From: Dugong dugon
Lineage: Eukaryota; Chordata; Mammalia; Sirenia; Dugongidae
Length of the DNA stretch: 64,000 nt
Assembly (NCBI GenBank): GCA_030035585.1
Contig: CM057467.1
Coordinates: 70,358,941-70,422,940 of the forward strand
Reading direction: 5' to 3'
A model generated the notes under the pieces. The model made no database searches, had not been told where the DNA came from, and worked only from the letters and a program-made list of their open reading frames with translations. Positions 32,920 to 43,769 of the stretch are shown here, piece by piece. Positions within the stretch are counted from its first letter, which is position 1. Each line of letters opens with the position of its first letter. Position numbers and translations under genes: made by a program.

Positions 32920-34440
32920 TTTTATTTTAATAAGAGCTTTATTGAGTTATAATTCATATACCATATAATTCACCTATTTAAAATATACAACTCAATGGTT
33001 TTTAATATATTCATAGAGTTGTGCAATCCTCATCACAATCAATTTTAGAACATTTGCCTCACCCCCTACACCCCCCAAAAACCTGTACCCTTTAGCAGTC
33101 ACTTTTCTTTCCCACCCCACCTGGCAGGCCTAGGCAATGGTAATCTACTTTCTGTCTCTATAGATTTGCCTATTCTAGACATTTTACACAAATGGAATCG
33201 TGCAATATGTGGTCCTTTTTGCTTCTGTAGTTGGCATCCGTCGCTTAATATAGTGTTTTGAAGGTTCATTCATGTCGTGGCATTTATCAGCACTTCGTTT
33301 CTTTTTATTGCTGACTAATATTCCATTGTATGGATATACCTACCACATTTTATTTATTCATTCATCAGTTGATAGACATTTTTGGTGTTTCTACTTTTTG
33401 GCTATTATGAATAATGCTGCTATGAACATTCATGTAGAAGTTTTTTGTGTGGACGTTGTGTTTTCATTTCTTTTGGTTATATTCCTAAGCGTGGAATTGC
33501 TGGGGCATATGGTAACTCTGGAGCCCTGGTAGGGCAGTAGTTAAGAGCTATGGCTGCTAACCAAAAAACCAGCAGTTCGAATCCACCAGTCGCTCCTTAG
33601 AAACCCTATGGGACAGTTCTACTGTTCACCATGAGTCGGAATCGACTTGAAGGCAACAGGTTTGGGTTTTGGTTTTGGTATGGTAACTCTATGCTTAACC
33701 TTTTGAGGAACTGCCAGACTGTTTTCCAAAGTGTCTGCACCATTTTGCAATCCCGCCAGCAGTGTATGAGGATTTCAATTCCTCCCCATCCTTGCCAACA
33801 TTAGCTATTATCTATCCTTTTTATTATACCCATTCTGGTGGGTGTGAAATGTTATCTCATTATGGTTATGATTTACATTTCCCTGACAGCTAATGATGTT
33901 GAGCATGTTTTCATTGGCCGTTTGTGTACATTCTTTGGAGAAATGCCTACTGAGATCCTTTGCCCCTTTTTAAACTGGATTATTTTTATTTTGATTATTG
34001 AATTTTAAGGGTTCTTTATATATTCTAGATAGAAGTCTTTTATCAGATAGATGATTTGCAAAGTTTATCTCCCATTCTGTGGGTTGTCTTTCACTTTCTG
34101 AATGATGTCCTTTGAAGCACAGAGTTTTTAATGTCGATGATGTCCAATTCATCTATTTTTTTCTTTTGTTGCTTGTGCTTTTGGTGTCATATCTAAGAAA
34201 CCACTGACTAATCCAAGGCCATGGAGGTTTACCCCTACGTTTTCTTCTGAGAATTTTATAGTTTTAGCTCTTACATGTAGGTCTTTGATCCATTTGGAGT
34301 TCATTTTTGTGTGTGGTGTAAAGTAGAAGTCCGACTTCGTTCTTTTGCATGTGGCTTTCCCCTTGTCCCAGCACCATTTGTTGAAAAGATTATTCTTTCA
34401 CCATTGAACTGTCTTGGCACCCTTGTCAAAAATCAATTGC
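32920..34440 (-). mobile_element. L1 3' half, antisense
   Basis: 'aagagctttattgagttataattc', 'tggaatcgtgcaatatgtgg', 'ttccattgtatggatatacc', 'gaataatgctgctatgaac', then into ORF2 with 'ttctttggagaaatgcc', 'ttttatcagatagatgatttgc' and 'ccttgtcccagcaccattt'. About 1.35 kb excluding an AfroSINE at 33520. ORF2 remnants are full of stops. Confidence 0.88.
33520..33678 (+). mobile_element. AfroSINE (short form), 12-bp TSD in L1
   Basis: Sense copy: 'ggagccctggtagggcagtag' head (A-box region), 'agcagttcgaatccacc' (B box), 'gaaaccctatgggacagttc', 'gtcggaatcgacttgaaggc', and tail 'aacaggtttgggttttgg'. The exact duplication tatggtaactct is at 33508-33519 and 33679-33690. Confidence 0.95.
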
Positions 34441-34444
34441 CTGT

Positions 34445-34600
34445 AAATGTCATCCCTTCATCTTAACTTGAGCTTCACTTCCCCAAGGAAGCCTTTGCTG
34501 ACACCTCACCTCCATCCCCCACCCTAGCTCAGCCAGGCTCCGCCATATATGTATAAAACACACAGATAGCACCATAGACTATAAACTATATTTATTTCTG
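34445..34600 (-). repeat. L2 fragment
   Basis: 'catcttaacttgagcttcacttcc', 'aggaagcctttgctgac' is inverted L2 wording. Confidence 0.5.
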
Positions 34601-34740
34601 GAGCCAGAAGGCCAAGATTTCAATCCCAGCTCTGTCATTTACTAGTTGCCTGGACCTGGGTATATTATATTTTAATGTTATCATCTTTAAATTAGGAATT
34701 TACTCCTGGGAGTTGAGACATGTAAAGTACGCGGCACACG

Positions 34741-34855
34741 GTTGTAGTTGTTTTCAGGTGCCACGGAGTTGAACTCAGCGACCCTACGTACAACAGAATG
34801 AAACACTGCCCGGTCCTGCACCGTCCTCACAATTAAGTACTGATGTGTGGGCTGG
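34741..34855 (-). mobile_element. RTE 3' end, short antisense fragment
   Basis: 'gttgtagttgttttcaggtgccac', 'cctacgtacaacagaatg', 'ccggtcctgcaccgtcc' match the inverted terminal 110 bp of the RTE at 47.0 kb. Severely 5'-truncated. Confidence 0.75.
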
Positions 34856-34864
34856 TTCATCAGT

Positions 34865-35025
34865 GTCCTCTCCCCCACTAGACTCTAAACTCCATGAAGA
34901 CAGGGACCCTGTCTGTTTTGGTTCCACTGAATCCTCCTGCTCAGCCCCAGACCTGGGAGGTGTAGGGCATTCAGTACATACGTGTTGAATTCATTAGTGA
35001 ATGCATGCATGGATGCATGAATGAG
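34865..35025 (-). repeat. L2 3' fragment
   Basis: 'agactctaaactccatgaagacaggg' in pieces, then 'cccagacctgggaggtg', 'attcagtacatacgtgttgaatt': inverted L2 3' end. Confidence 0.65.
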
Positions 35026-36045
35026 TCTGGCAGACAGGGTTCCAATCCCACCCTCACACTGTCTGGCTGTGTGACTTCTCCAGAGCTCTGTAAAACGAGC
35101 ACATTGGATTCATGGGTGGTTTACTCCCTCTCTCTGTTTGGATGAAGAGTGCTTTCTTTACTTGAAATAACAGGAACCCAATATAAAAGCAGATAAGGGA
35201 AGCTGCTATGAGAGAAACCAAGGTGAGGGCCCAGAGCCACCCTGCTCCTGGGCACCCCCGAGGCCCCCCAGAGCCTGCCAGACGGTGTGAAAACCACCAT
35301 AAGGATGTAATCTCTACGTGTTCCCCCTGCTCTCCGCTGCTCAGAGCAGCCCGTGATTCAGAGGCAGCTGACGTCTGACGCCCTTAATTCAGCCCAAATG
35401 CTGAAGATCTGTGTCCTGCGGCATGGGGGGAGGCAGAGGGGTGCATTCCACAGGAGAAAGCTTTTTCCTCTTTCTACCCACAGAAAGGGAGCAATGTTCC
35501 CTGAAGTTCCCCACGTATAGATGAGCAAGTCCTTGCTCTCATGGTTTTCTCCCTTCCCCCCTTCTCTCCCTCCCTCCCTCCTCAGCTTCATGGCCCAGAC
35601 TTAGAATTGCCTGGTGTCCTGTGCCCACTCCTCTACCCCCATCTCAGACCCAGCTCATTTTTGGAAGGCCCACTATGTTCCTGCCCATATTACCTCCATA
35701 CCCTCATTTCTCCTAGAAGACAATCCTTCTGAGGCTTAGGCCAGTGACTGGTCCAAGGTCATGGCAAAGCAACTAAGTGGGAACAGAGCAAGGATTCGAA
35801 CTCTAGTCTCAAGACTCCAAGTCCAGTGCTCTTCCCCAACAGCTGCCTTGAGACACTAATGGGGCACCAGAGTCCATGTCCATGTGACCACAAGGGTAGG
35901 CCAGCCTGGGATGTGCTGAGGTCAGCCAAGCTTTGTGGCCCCTGGGAGGAAGAAGAGCCCTGAGGGAGGCCCCCAAGGCAGGTTACCTCAATAGAGAACT
36001 AATGCTTTGCCCAGGTTGAGGTGTTCTGCCATCGGGGATGGGGCT
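35026..36045. other. Unassigned sequence, possible regulatory stretch
   Basis: No recognised repeat or gene. 35150-35420 contains 'aatataaaagcagataagg' (TATA/GATA-like) and 'cagctgacgtctgacg' (CRE-like) motifs. A MIR-like piece may lie at 35700-35850. Confidence 0.4.
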
Positions 36046-36920
36046 GCCCTGGGAAAGGAGGGGAGGAGAGGTCCCAACTTGGTAGGTTAAGAACATGGAC
36101 TTTTACAACCACTATGGAAAATGATATGGTGCCTCCATAAAAAGCTAGAAATAGAAATAACGTATAATCCAGCAATCCCACTCCTCTGAATACATCCTAG
36201 AGAAGTAAGAGCCGTCATGCGAATAGACATATGACACCCATGTTCACCGCAGCATTATTCACAATAGCAAAAAGATAGAAACAACCGAAGTGCCCATCGA
36301 TAGATGAATGGATAAACAAGTTATGGTACATACACACAATGGAATACAACGCAACAATAAAGAACAATGAGAAATCTGAGAAACATCTCATGACGTCGAT
36401 AAATCTGGAGGACATTATGCTGAGTGAAATAAGTCAATCACAAAAGGACAAACATTGCATGAGATCATTATTATAAAAACTAAAGAAAAGGTTTATACAC
36501 AGAAAAAAACTATCTTTGATGGTTATGAGGGAGGGGAGGGGTGGGGAGGGGAAATCACCAACTAGATTGTAGACAAGCGTTAACTTTGGTGAAGGGAAAG
36601 ACAGCACACAATATAGGGGAGGTCAGCACAACTTGACCTAGACAAAGTCATAGAAGCTTCCTAGACACATCCAAACACCTTGAGGGACCGAGTTCCTAGG
36701 GCTGAAGGCTAGGGACCATAGTCTCTGGGGACGTCTAGGTCAATTGGCACAACATAGTTCATAAACAAAATGTTCTACATCATACTTAGTAGTAGTTAGT
36801 AGTTCCTGGAGTCTTAAAAGCTCGCGAGCAGCCATTTAAGATACATCCTGTCTGGAGCAAAGAAGAATGAAAAAAAAAAAAAAAACAAAGACACAAGGTA
36901 AATATTAGTCCAAAGGACTA

Positions 36921-37241
36921 ATGGACCTCATGAACCACAGCCTCCACCAGCCTGAGCCCAGAACAACTAGATGGTTCCTGGCTACCACCACCAACCGCTC
37001 TGACAGGGATCACAAGAGAGGGTCTCAGACAGAGCGGGAGAAAAATGTAGAACAAAATTCAAATTCACAAAAAAAGACCAGATTTGCTGCTCTGACAGAG
37101 GCTGGAGGAACCCCCGAGACCATGGCCCCCAGACACCCTGCTAACTCAAAACTGAAGCCACTCCAAAAGTCCACCTGTCAACCAAAGATTAGACAAGCCT
37201 ATAAAATAAACAATAACACATGTGAGGAACATGTTTCTTAG
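36921..37241 (+). other. 106-codon open frame in L1 3' region, copy 2
   Basis: Uninterrupted frame, identical in length to that at 10924-11244, with matching landmarks (NHSLHQPE, NSNSQKKTR, RHPANS, KPL). Differences are spread along the frame without stops. It lies about 440 bp downstream of the ORF2 end. A third copy in the L1 at 61.5 kb has lost the ATG and gained stops. No known domain. Confidence 0.45.
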
Positions 37242-37466
37242 TTCAGTCAAGTATATGAGCACAAAATGGGCAACACATGCCCGGAAACAAAAATGAGAAG
37301 GCAGGAAGGGACAGGAAAACTGGACAAATGGACACGGAGAACCCTAGTTAGAAAGGGGGAGATGGCTGACACGTTGTGGAGTTGCAACCAATGTCACAAA
37401 ACAATTTGTGTACGAATTTTTGAATGAGAAACAAATTTGCGCAGTAACCTTTCACCTGAAGCACAA

Positions 37467-37976
37467 TGTCTTAGTCATCTAGTGCCGCTATAACAGAAAT
37501 ATCACAAGTGGATGGCTTTAACAAAGAGAAGTTTATTCTCTCACAATTTAGTAGGCTACAAGTTCAAACTGAGGGCTACAGCTCCAGGCGAAGGCTTTCT
37601 TTCTTGGCTCAGAAGGAAAGTCCATGTCATCAATCTTCCCTTGGTCTAGGAGCTTCTCTGCACAGGAACCTCAGCTCCAAAGGATGCACTCTGCTCCCGG
37701 CACTGCTTTCTTGATGGTATGAGGTTCCCATGTGTCTCTGCTCACTTCTCTTTTTTATATCTCAGAAGAGATTGGCTTAAGACACTATCCGATCTTATAT
37801 ACCCGATCAGTGTAACTGCTGCTAACCCACCTTATTACATAGTAGTGATAGAGTTTACAACACGTAAGGAAATCACTTCATATTACAAAATGGTACACAA
37901 TCATACAATACTGGGAATCATGACCCAGTCAAACTAATACATACATTTTGTGGGGGACATAGTTCAATCCATGACA
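37467..37976 (-). mobile_element. Solo LTR, MaLR-like, antisense
   Basis: 510 bp beginning 'tgtcttagtcatctagtgcc' and ending 'caatccatgaca' (TG...CA). Read in reverse it starts tgtcatggattgaa and has a gatataaaaaag box. The flanks cacaa (37462-37466) and cacag (37977-37981) fit a decayed 5-bp duplication, the ERVL class size. It sits at the L1 3' terminus just before the A tail. Confidence 0.75.
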
Positions 37977-38005
37977 CACAGTAAAATAAAAAGGACATGA
38001 ACTTT

Positions 38006-38135
38006 AGGATTAAGCAGATCTGTGTGACATCCAGGTTGACCACCAACCTCTCTGAACCCCTCTGTGACGTGAGGATAATAATAAATCACCAGGTTGTTGT
38101 GAAGATGTAACGAATGAGGCAAAGACCTTGGTTCT
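38006..38135 (+). repeat. MIR, right half (left half at about 36070-36103)
   Basis: 'ggattaagcagatctgtgtgacatccagg', 'ccaacctctctgaacccctctg', 'aggataataataaatc' and 'gttgttgtgaagatgtaacg' give the MIR body. The left remnant 'ttggtaggttaagaacatggac' lies before the L1, so the L1 inserted into this MIR. Confidence 0.65.
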
Positions 38136-38378
38136 CCACCCGGTGCGGAACTACCACGCAAATACTGTTATTATCACTATCCTTAGTGCTGGGGAAGTTG
38201 TTGGCTGGGCCAAACAGAAGTTGCTGAGGTGACCTGAAGAGTCCCTTTGAGAAGGTGGGTCCAGGTTCATAAAGGAGGAGACAAGGGACTTCCACATTTC
38301 TCCTGGGTCTTTGAGTTCACTGAGACTATTTTGTTCTACGAAATGTATTTCTACAGGAGAAATAGGGTGTGACGCTGG
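38136..38378. other. Short unassigned stretch
   Basis: MIR-like end followed by unique sequence; nothing else seen. Confidence 0.4.
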
Positions 38379-38379
38379 T

Positions 38380-38572
38380 TATTGTTGTTGCTGGGTGCCA
38401 TTGAGTCAATTCCATGCACAGCAAGCCTGTATGACAGAGTAGAACTGCCCTATAGGGTTTCCTAGGCTGTAATCTTTAAGAGAGCAGATTGCCAGGTCTT
38501 TTCTCCCACAGAGCCGCTGGTGGGTTTGAACTTTGACTTTCCAGTTGGCAGCCAAGCACTTAACCATTGCGA
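38380..38572 (-). mobile_element. AfroSINE (long form, head truncated)
   Basis: Inverted: 'ttattgttgttgctgggtgcc', 'cagagtagaactgccctatagg', 'ctgtaatctttaagagagcagattgccagg', 'gccaagcacttaaccattgcg'. The last 15-20 bp of the head complement are missing. Confidence 0.87.
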
Positions 38573-38900
38573 GAAAAGAACTTGGGCAATTTACTGGTAA
38601 CTTTTAGGTGTTTTTTGTTTTTTTTTCCCTTCAGGACGTTCATTTGTCTTAACTCAAGGAGAGTGAGGAAATAGGAGTGTGACATAAGGTGTGAGAAAGC
38701 ATGTGGGCTTCCACGTCACCCTGCTCTGAACCTAGCTCTGTACATCGCCAAGAGTAAGTTATTTAGCCTCTCTGAGCCTCGGTTTCCACATCTGTAAAAT
38801 AGAGAAGAATGAGGTGATAGATGTGAAGAGCCCTGCCCAGCCTCTGGCCCAGGAGCACAAACTGAGTGGGAGCTGGTATTTGGGGCCATTAAAGTGATCC
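38573..38900. other. Unique sequence with MIR piece
   Basis: MIR sense wording at about 38700-38850 ('acctagctctgtac', 'gcctcggtttccacatctgtaaaatag'). Confidence 0.5.
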
Positions 38901-38904
38901 CCTA

Positions 38905-39118
38905 GGAGCCCTGGTGGCACAATGATTGAGCACTCAGCTGCTAACAAAAAGGTTAGCAGTTGGAACCTATCCAGTCGCTCCATGGGAGAAAGACCGGCGA
39001 TCTGCTTCCGTGAAGATTACAGCCTAGAAAATCCTACAGGACAGTTCTACTCTGTAACACACTGGGTTGCTATGAGTCAAAAATCAACTCAACGGCACCT
39101 AACAACAACAATAATAAC
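38905..39118 (+). mobile_element. AfroSINE (long form, CAA tail)
   Basis: Near-complete sense copy: 'ggagccctggtggcacaatg' head (A box), 'ggttagcagttggaacc' (B box region), 'gaagattacagcctagaaaatcc', 'acagttctactctgtaac', and end 'caactcaacggcacctaac' plus an AAC tail. A second copy follows immediately in the opposite direction. Confidence 0.93.
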
Positions 39119-39265
39119 AAAAAACTCATAGCCATTGAGTCAATTCTGACTCATAGCAATCCTACAGGACAGAGTAGAACTGCCCCTTAGGGTTTCCAAA
39201 GAGTGGCTGGTGGATTTGAGCTGCCGACCTTTGGGTTAGCAGCCATAGCTCTTAACCACCGTGCC
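39119..39265 (-). mobile_element. AfroSINE (short form), tail-to-tail with previous
   Basis: Inverted: 'aaaaactcatagccattgag', 'cagagtagaactgccccttagg', 'tttccaaagagtggctgg', 'aaccaccgtgcc'. The outer flanks agtgatcccct (38893-38903) and agtgacccct (39266-39275) are similar, suggesting one SINE inserted in the tail of the other. Confidence 0.88.
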
Positions 39266-39279
39266 AGTGACCCCTATAA

Positions 39280-41729
39280 GGTGCTGAGGAAAAATCCCTT
39301 CCTCCTGGGGAAACCTGGGAAGACTTCCTAGAGGAGAGGAGGAGAAGTCCCTGCTTGGTAGGTTAAGACCACGGACTTTAGGGTTAGGCAGATCTGTGTG
39401 GCATTGAGACTGGGCCCAGAAGAATGGAAAAGGCAGTTCGGGTAGAGAGAACAGCTTGAGCAAAAGCCATGGCAATGGGAAGTCACAGGGTCTGAGAGGG
39501 ACAGTTCCAATTTTGGACGGTAGGACTCAGGGAGGGAAGACCTGGAAGGAAGTAGTGATGAGTTTGAGGCTTGGGGGGTCAGGTGACCTGCTGGGAGTCA
39601 CGGCAGAGTCAGGGTTCTAATTTGGGCCTGCCTGCTTTTCCCTGTGCACCAGGCTGCTTCCCAGAAGGGCTCCTGGATCTATTCTCAGCTCTCCCCAGGG
39701 GTGAGGAGTGTGGAGTGACTCAGGACTTCTCTGCTGTTGACACTGAGCTTCCTGACATTCAAGTCAAGGGGCGGGGCAGAGTCCCGGAGAACAGGCCTCC
39801 CACCACCTGCCTCCAGCCCCTCCAAACCCCAGGAGAGTCAAGGGAAGTGGGGTCTGACCCACGCCTGGGATTATTCATCAAAACAGTTTAAAAAAGCCAA
39901 GCCAACAAGAGCACCCATGTTAATAATAAAAATAACAATTCCTTACATGTGACCAGGAGCGTTGGAGCTCACTCTGTCACTGGTCCGCCTCCCTGTGAGG
40001 TCACTCTGGTTACCCTCTGTCTACAAGGAGGAAAATGAGACTTGGCGAGGGGAAGTGACTCAACTGAGGCCGTGCAGAGGTCGGGCGGGCCAGTCATTCT
40101 GTGACTCGTGTCTTTGGTCTGGGGGTACCAGAGGGGATTTTGTGTGTGTTATGGGGATTGTGGGTGTTGGGAACAGCAGGGAAGGGGCCACAAACTGCAG
40201 ATATTACCTCTGGATTCTCCTAGTCCGAGGGAGGGGTGAACGAGGCCTGTTCACTGGGGGCTGCGTCCCATGCCCAGGGCCTGTCACTATCTTCACCGGC
40301 AGGTCACACAGCAGAATGAGGTGATATTTGAGTTCTGCTGGGAAAGATGAGTAAGTTGAGACAGGCAAGCATGAGGGACAGGGCCTCCTGGGCACACGGA
40401 ACAACATTCGCAAAGAGATATGTGTGGCGTGGTCAAAGCTCAGTGTGAGTGGAGTGGGGGCTTGTAGGAGCTGGGTGAGGGGAGGTAGGCTCTAAGGTGG
40501 CAGGGGAGGGGTGGGGGTTCTCCTGGGTGATCTGCTGATGTAAAATGGGAGCCTGCAGGGAATTGTCTATTCCAAAGTACACCAGAATGTTCCAGTCTGA
40601 AATGAGTTGCCACTCCCCTGTGGCTCTGAAGAGGTCCATATAAACAGCCCTGAAATATGGAGCCCCAGAAGCATCGCTGGTATAAGTGCAGGAATCCCCC
40701 ACCAAAGGGGACTGCTTCAAGGGCTGAGCATTTTTGGAGGGTTGAGTTCTAGATGTACTGGGGAAGTGATCCTCCTGATGACTGGATAGACCTTCTAATT
40801 ACCTCCACCCCCCAAGGAAGGTAGAGCCGAATTAGCCTTTTGTCCCGATCACAGTTTGTTAATGGACAATAGATTGATTTTTGAGCCCAGATCTCTGCTG
40901 TGAGTCTCTGGCTCAAGCTCTCCCCTTTGACAATCTACTTTCCTCCTGGCCTGGCAGCCAGGGCCAGGCAGGACCATAATCAGTTCTTGGACCACTCCCA
41001 GCCATAATCAGATCTGTCCCACCAGGCCTTCGAAGGCCAGAGGAGACATTATGACCCCTTCCTGCGTGGCTCTGACTAACAGGCCCCTGGTTCCATGAAG
41101 CATCACAACAGAGCCTGTTGCCAAGGTGACCTCCAGACCTAAGGACCTGGGGCCTCAGCCATCCCACACTGACTGCTTGCCTTGAGCACTTATCATGCAG
41201 CCCTCCCTGGCTCAGCTGGGCTGTGCAGGGAGACTAAGTTAGTGGGAGGCCCTGTCTGGGCCTCTGGGGATGTCTCAGCCTGGGAGACAGCAGAGAAAAG
41301 ATGTAGGGCTTTCAGTTCCTCCTCTTCTCCCTGGTCCCTAGCCCCCATTCTCCAGGCCAACGACCACTTCCAGAGCCCAGCTACTACTCTTGAGCTTCCA
41401 AAATGGATGTTCATGACCTCCCAACTTCTCCCCACATGGACGGCACCCAAAACTGAACTGCCCCCCAAACCTGCTTCTCCCCACCACTGAGCTCCCCATT
41501 TCAGTGAGGGCCACTTTTGTCCCCAGTACATGAGCTAGTGCCCTGGGCAGCAGCATGGATGCCTTCTGAGTTCTCCCCACCCCCACATTCCATCCATCAC
41601 CACAGCTCACCCAGCTACCTTCTCCAGAAACCTTAGGAGTTCTCCCTCTACTCCTGTATGCCCTTAGCCCTGGACCCAGCCCAGACTCCTTCCTGAGCCC
41701 TGATCTGATCACAACTCAGCCCTCTCTCT
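39280..41729. other. Unassigned sequence, possible conserved element at 40905-41130
   Basis: About 2.4 kb without recognised young repeats. A MIR-like bit lies at 39355-39400. 39950-40060 has an inverted-MIR flavour. 40905-41130 is compositionally even and rich in paired binding-site-like words (see findings). Open frames up to 124 codons lack domains. Confidence 0.4.
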
Positions 41730-42512
41730 AGACAACAGGGGAAGAGCTACCTCCTCAAAGTGGAGTCGACCTTAATGATGTGGATGGAGTAAAGCTTTCG
41801 GGACCTTCATCTGCTGATGTGGCACGACTCAAAACAGCTGAAAACATCCATTAATAATCGGAACGTGGAATGTACGAAGTATGAATCTAGGAAAATTGGA
41901 AATCGTCAAAAATGAAATGCAACTTGTAAACATCGATATCTTAGGCATTACTGAGCTGAAATGGACTGGTATTGGCCGTTTTGAATCAGACAATCATACG
42001 GTCTGCTATGCCGGGAATGACAAATTGAAGAGGAATGGCATTGCATTCATCGTCAAAAAGAACATTTCTCAAGATCTATCCTGAAGTACAACGCTCTCAG
42101 GGATAGGATAATATCCACAGGCCTACAAGGAAGACGAGTTATTATTCAAATTTACGCACCAATCACTAACTAAGGCCAAAGATGAAGAAACTGAAGATTT
42201 TTACCAACTTCTGCAGTCTGAAACTGATCAAACATGCAATCAGGATGCATTGATAATTACTGGTGATTGAAATGCAAAAATTGCAAACAAGGAAGAAGAA
42301 TCAGTAGTTGGAAAATACGGTCTTGGTGATGGAAACCATGCCAGAGATTGCATGATAGAATTTTGCAAGACCAAAGACTTCTTCATTGGAAATACTTTTT
42401 TTCACCAACATGAATGGCAACTGTACAGGTGGATCTGGCCAGGTGGAATACACAAGAATCAACTCGACTACAGCTGTGGAAAGAGACGATGGAAAAAATT
42501 TAAGCTCTACTA
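41730..42512 (+). pseudogene. RTE LINE, 5' part: AP endonuclease region
   Basis: Starts inside the RTE leader (gacaacaggggaagagc) and encodes the N-terminal endonuclease. From 41881 a 67-codon frame carries the INILGITELKW-like region (DILGITELKW, the APE motif with the catalytic Glu), then KRNGIAFIVKK. A frameshift at about 42070-42080 and later stops break it. About 300 bp of 5' leader are missing, as judged from the inverted copy at 43.8-44.4 kb. In active RTEs this domain nicks target DNA; here it is dead. Confidence 0.85.
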
Positions 42513-43655
42513 ACATCTAATCAATAGACTGACATCGGTGCCTCACCTGGTCCACATGAGAGCAGGTCACATGTCCCATGCCCCAGGTCTCCTGGAGGGT
42601 CCATGGTGTGGGCCTGGCTGACAACAGAGCCCCCACCCCACTGTGATGCCAGCAGTTAACCTGCCGCAGGATGTCATCGAAGCATTTAATTTTATAAAAA
42701 GGAAATCTTTAAAAGTAGAATCTTTCCAAGACCCATCATTGAGGGCAGTGGTGGCTATGAACACCTTTTGTACCACACAGATATCTGCTGGTTATCTCAG
42801 AGTGCAATACTTAAAAGAGCTGCCACCTGAAAGATGACTTGTGTCTTTTTCTTAAACAAAAAGACAAATGATCCGAATGTGCTGGCTTTTCCTGTGTCAT
42901 CAGGGTGTACTACCCAGCATATATTAAATAAATAAATACATAGCATAGATAACCTTGATGTCGTAACGCTGGGTGAGAAAGTAACTGCTTTTGGGGAAAG
43001 AACTCGTGCTACAGAGCGCATTTTGCAGGCCGGTATTTTGGAATGATTTTTGTTGCTAAAGTAGTTGCTACTGCATCACCTATCTGTCACGTCTGCAAGC
43101 TTAAAAACAAGGAAACAGAATGTTACAACCTATTTTTAAGGTTTCCAAGTGAGGGGTCTCGACTGGCTCTGGACTCATTTGTCTAATATGTTAGGAAGTA
43201 ACATCTTCTTTACCGTAAAGACTGACGGACATCAGTTAAACTGAATTTCAAAGAAACCCCCACACAGAATTGAAAATGCACTTCTTCCCTGTGGGCTACG
43301 GCTCTTTGTGAGGTGCATTTTTAACTACGATAGTATTAAACCAAATGAAAAGGTGAAAGGAATTTATTACCAGATGCTCAAATGACTGTACCACAGGATT
43401 AAACCAAAATTTTATAAAAGAAGGAAAAATTCTCCATCACAGTTTTTTTAGTAATATATTTAGTCAAAGCAAGAAGCTTTTTGTATACTATGAAATAAAA
43501 TAAAGATAAGACTTTTCTAAAGAATATTTATTTTGTCTCATTCTTTTTTCATATATATTTTATAATATATCCAATATATTTGTATGGTGGCACATGTATA
43601 TAGTTTATAAATAAATAAATGCATATATTGGGTTGATCACATGAACTTATTTTTT
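42513..43655 (+). pseudogene. Possible processed retrocopy of an unidentified mRNA
   Basis: This segment is not RTE. It holds an open end at 42646-42837 (VNLPQDVIEAFNFIKRKS ... YLKELPPER then stop), followed by about 800 bp of AT-rich sequence with AATAAA-type signals near 43490-43505. That layout fits the C-terminus and 3' untranslated region of a spliced mRNA copied into DNA. An in-frame TGA lies upstream at about 42619. I cannot name the parent gene, and no clean poly(A) tail is seen. Confidence 0.35.
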
Positions 43656-43769
43656 ACTGATAGGAGGGTGAGATTCACCAGTGACTGGGAGCTATGAGAA
43701 CACTAGGGAGGGATTCTGGAGGGAGGGACAGGATCCATGTGGGGCCACTTTGGGGACTAGAGGCATATG

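Larger units (their letters stand above)
36104..37992 (+). mobile_element. Afrotherian-type L1 3' end, split by an LTR
   Basis: ORF2 C-terminal region at about 36105-36480 (ccagcaatcccactcc, gtacatacacacaatggaata, gacattatgctgagtg), then a roughly 1-kb 3' region ending at 'cctttcacctgaagcacaa' (37466), then the displaced A-rich tail at 37981-37992 after the LTR. Imperfect duplications gaacatggacttt (36091-36103) and ggacatgaacttt (37993-38005) match at 11 of 13. Inactive. Confidence 0.85.

Noticed and set aside
33520-33600. A tRNA gene, because of A- and B-box-like words
   Set aside because: The sequence continues into a full AfroSINE with target duplications; it is a tRNA-derived SINE head, not a tRNA gene.
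41881-42084. RTE endonuclease frame as a functional gene
   Set aside because: It stops after 67 codons at a frameshift, and downstream parts are separated by insertions and stops.
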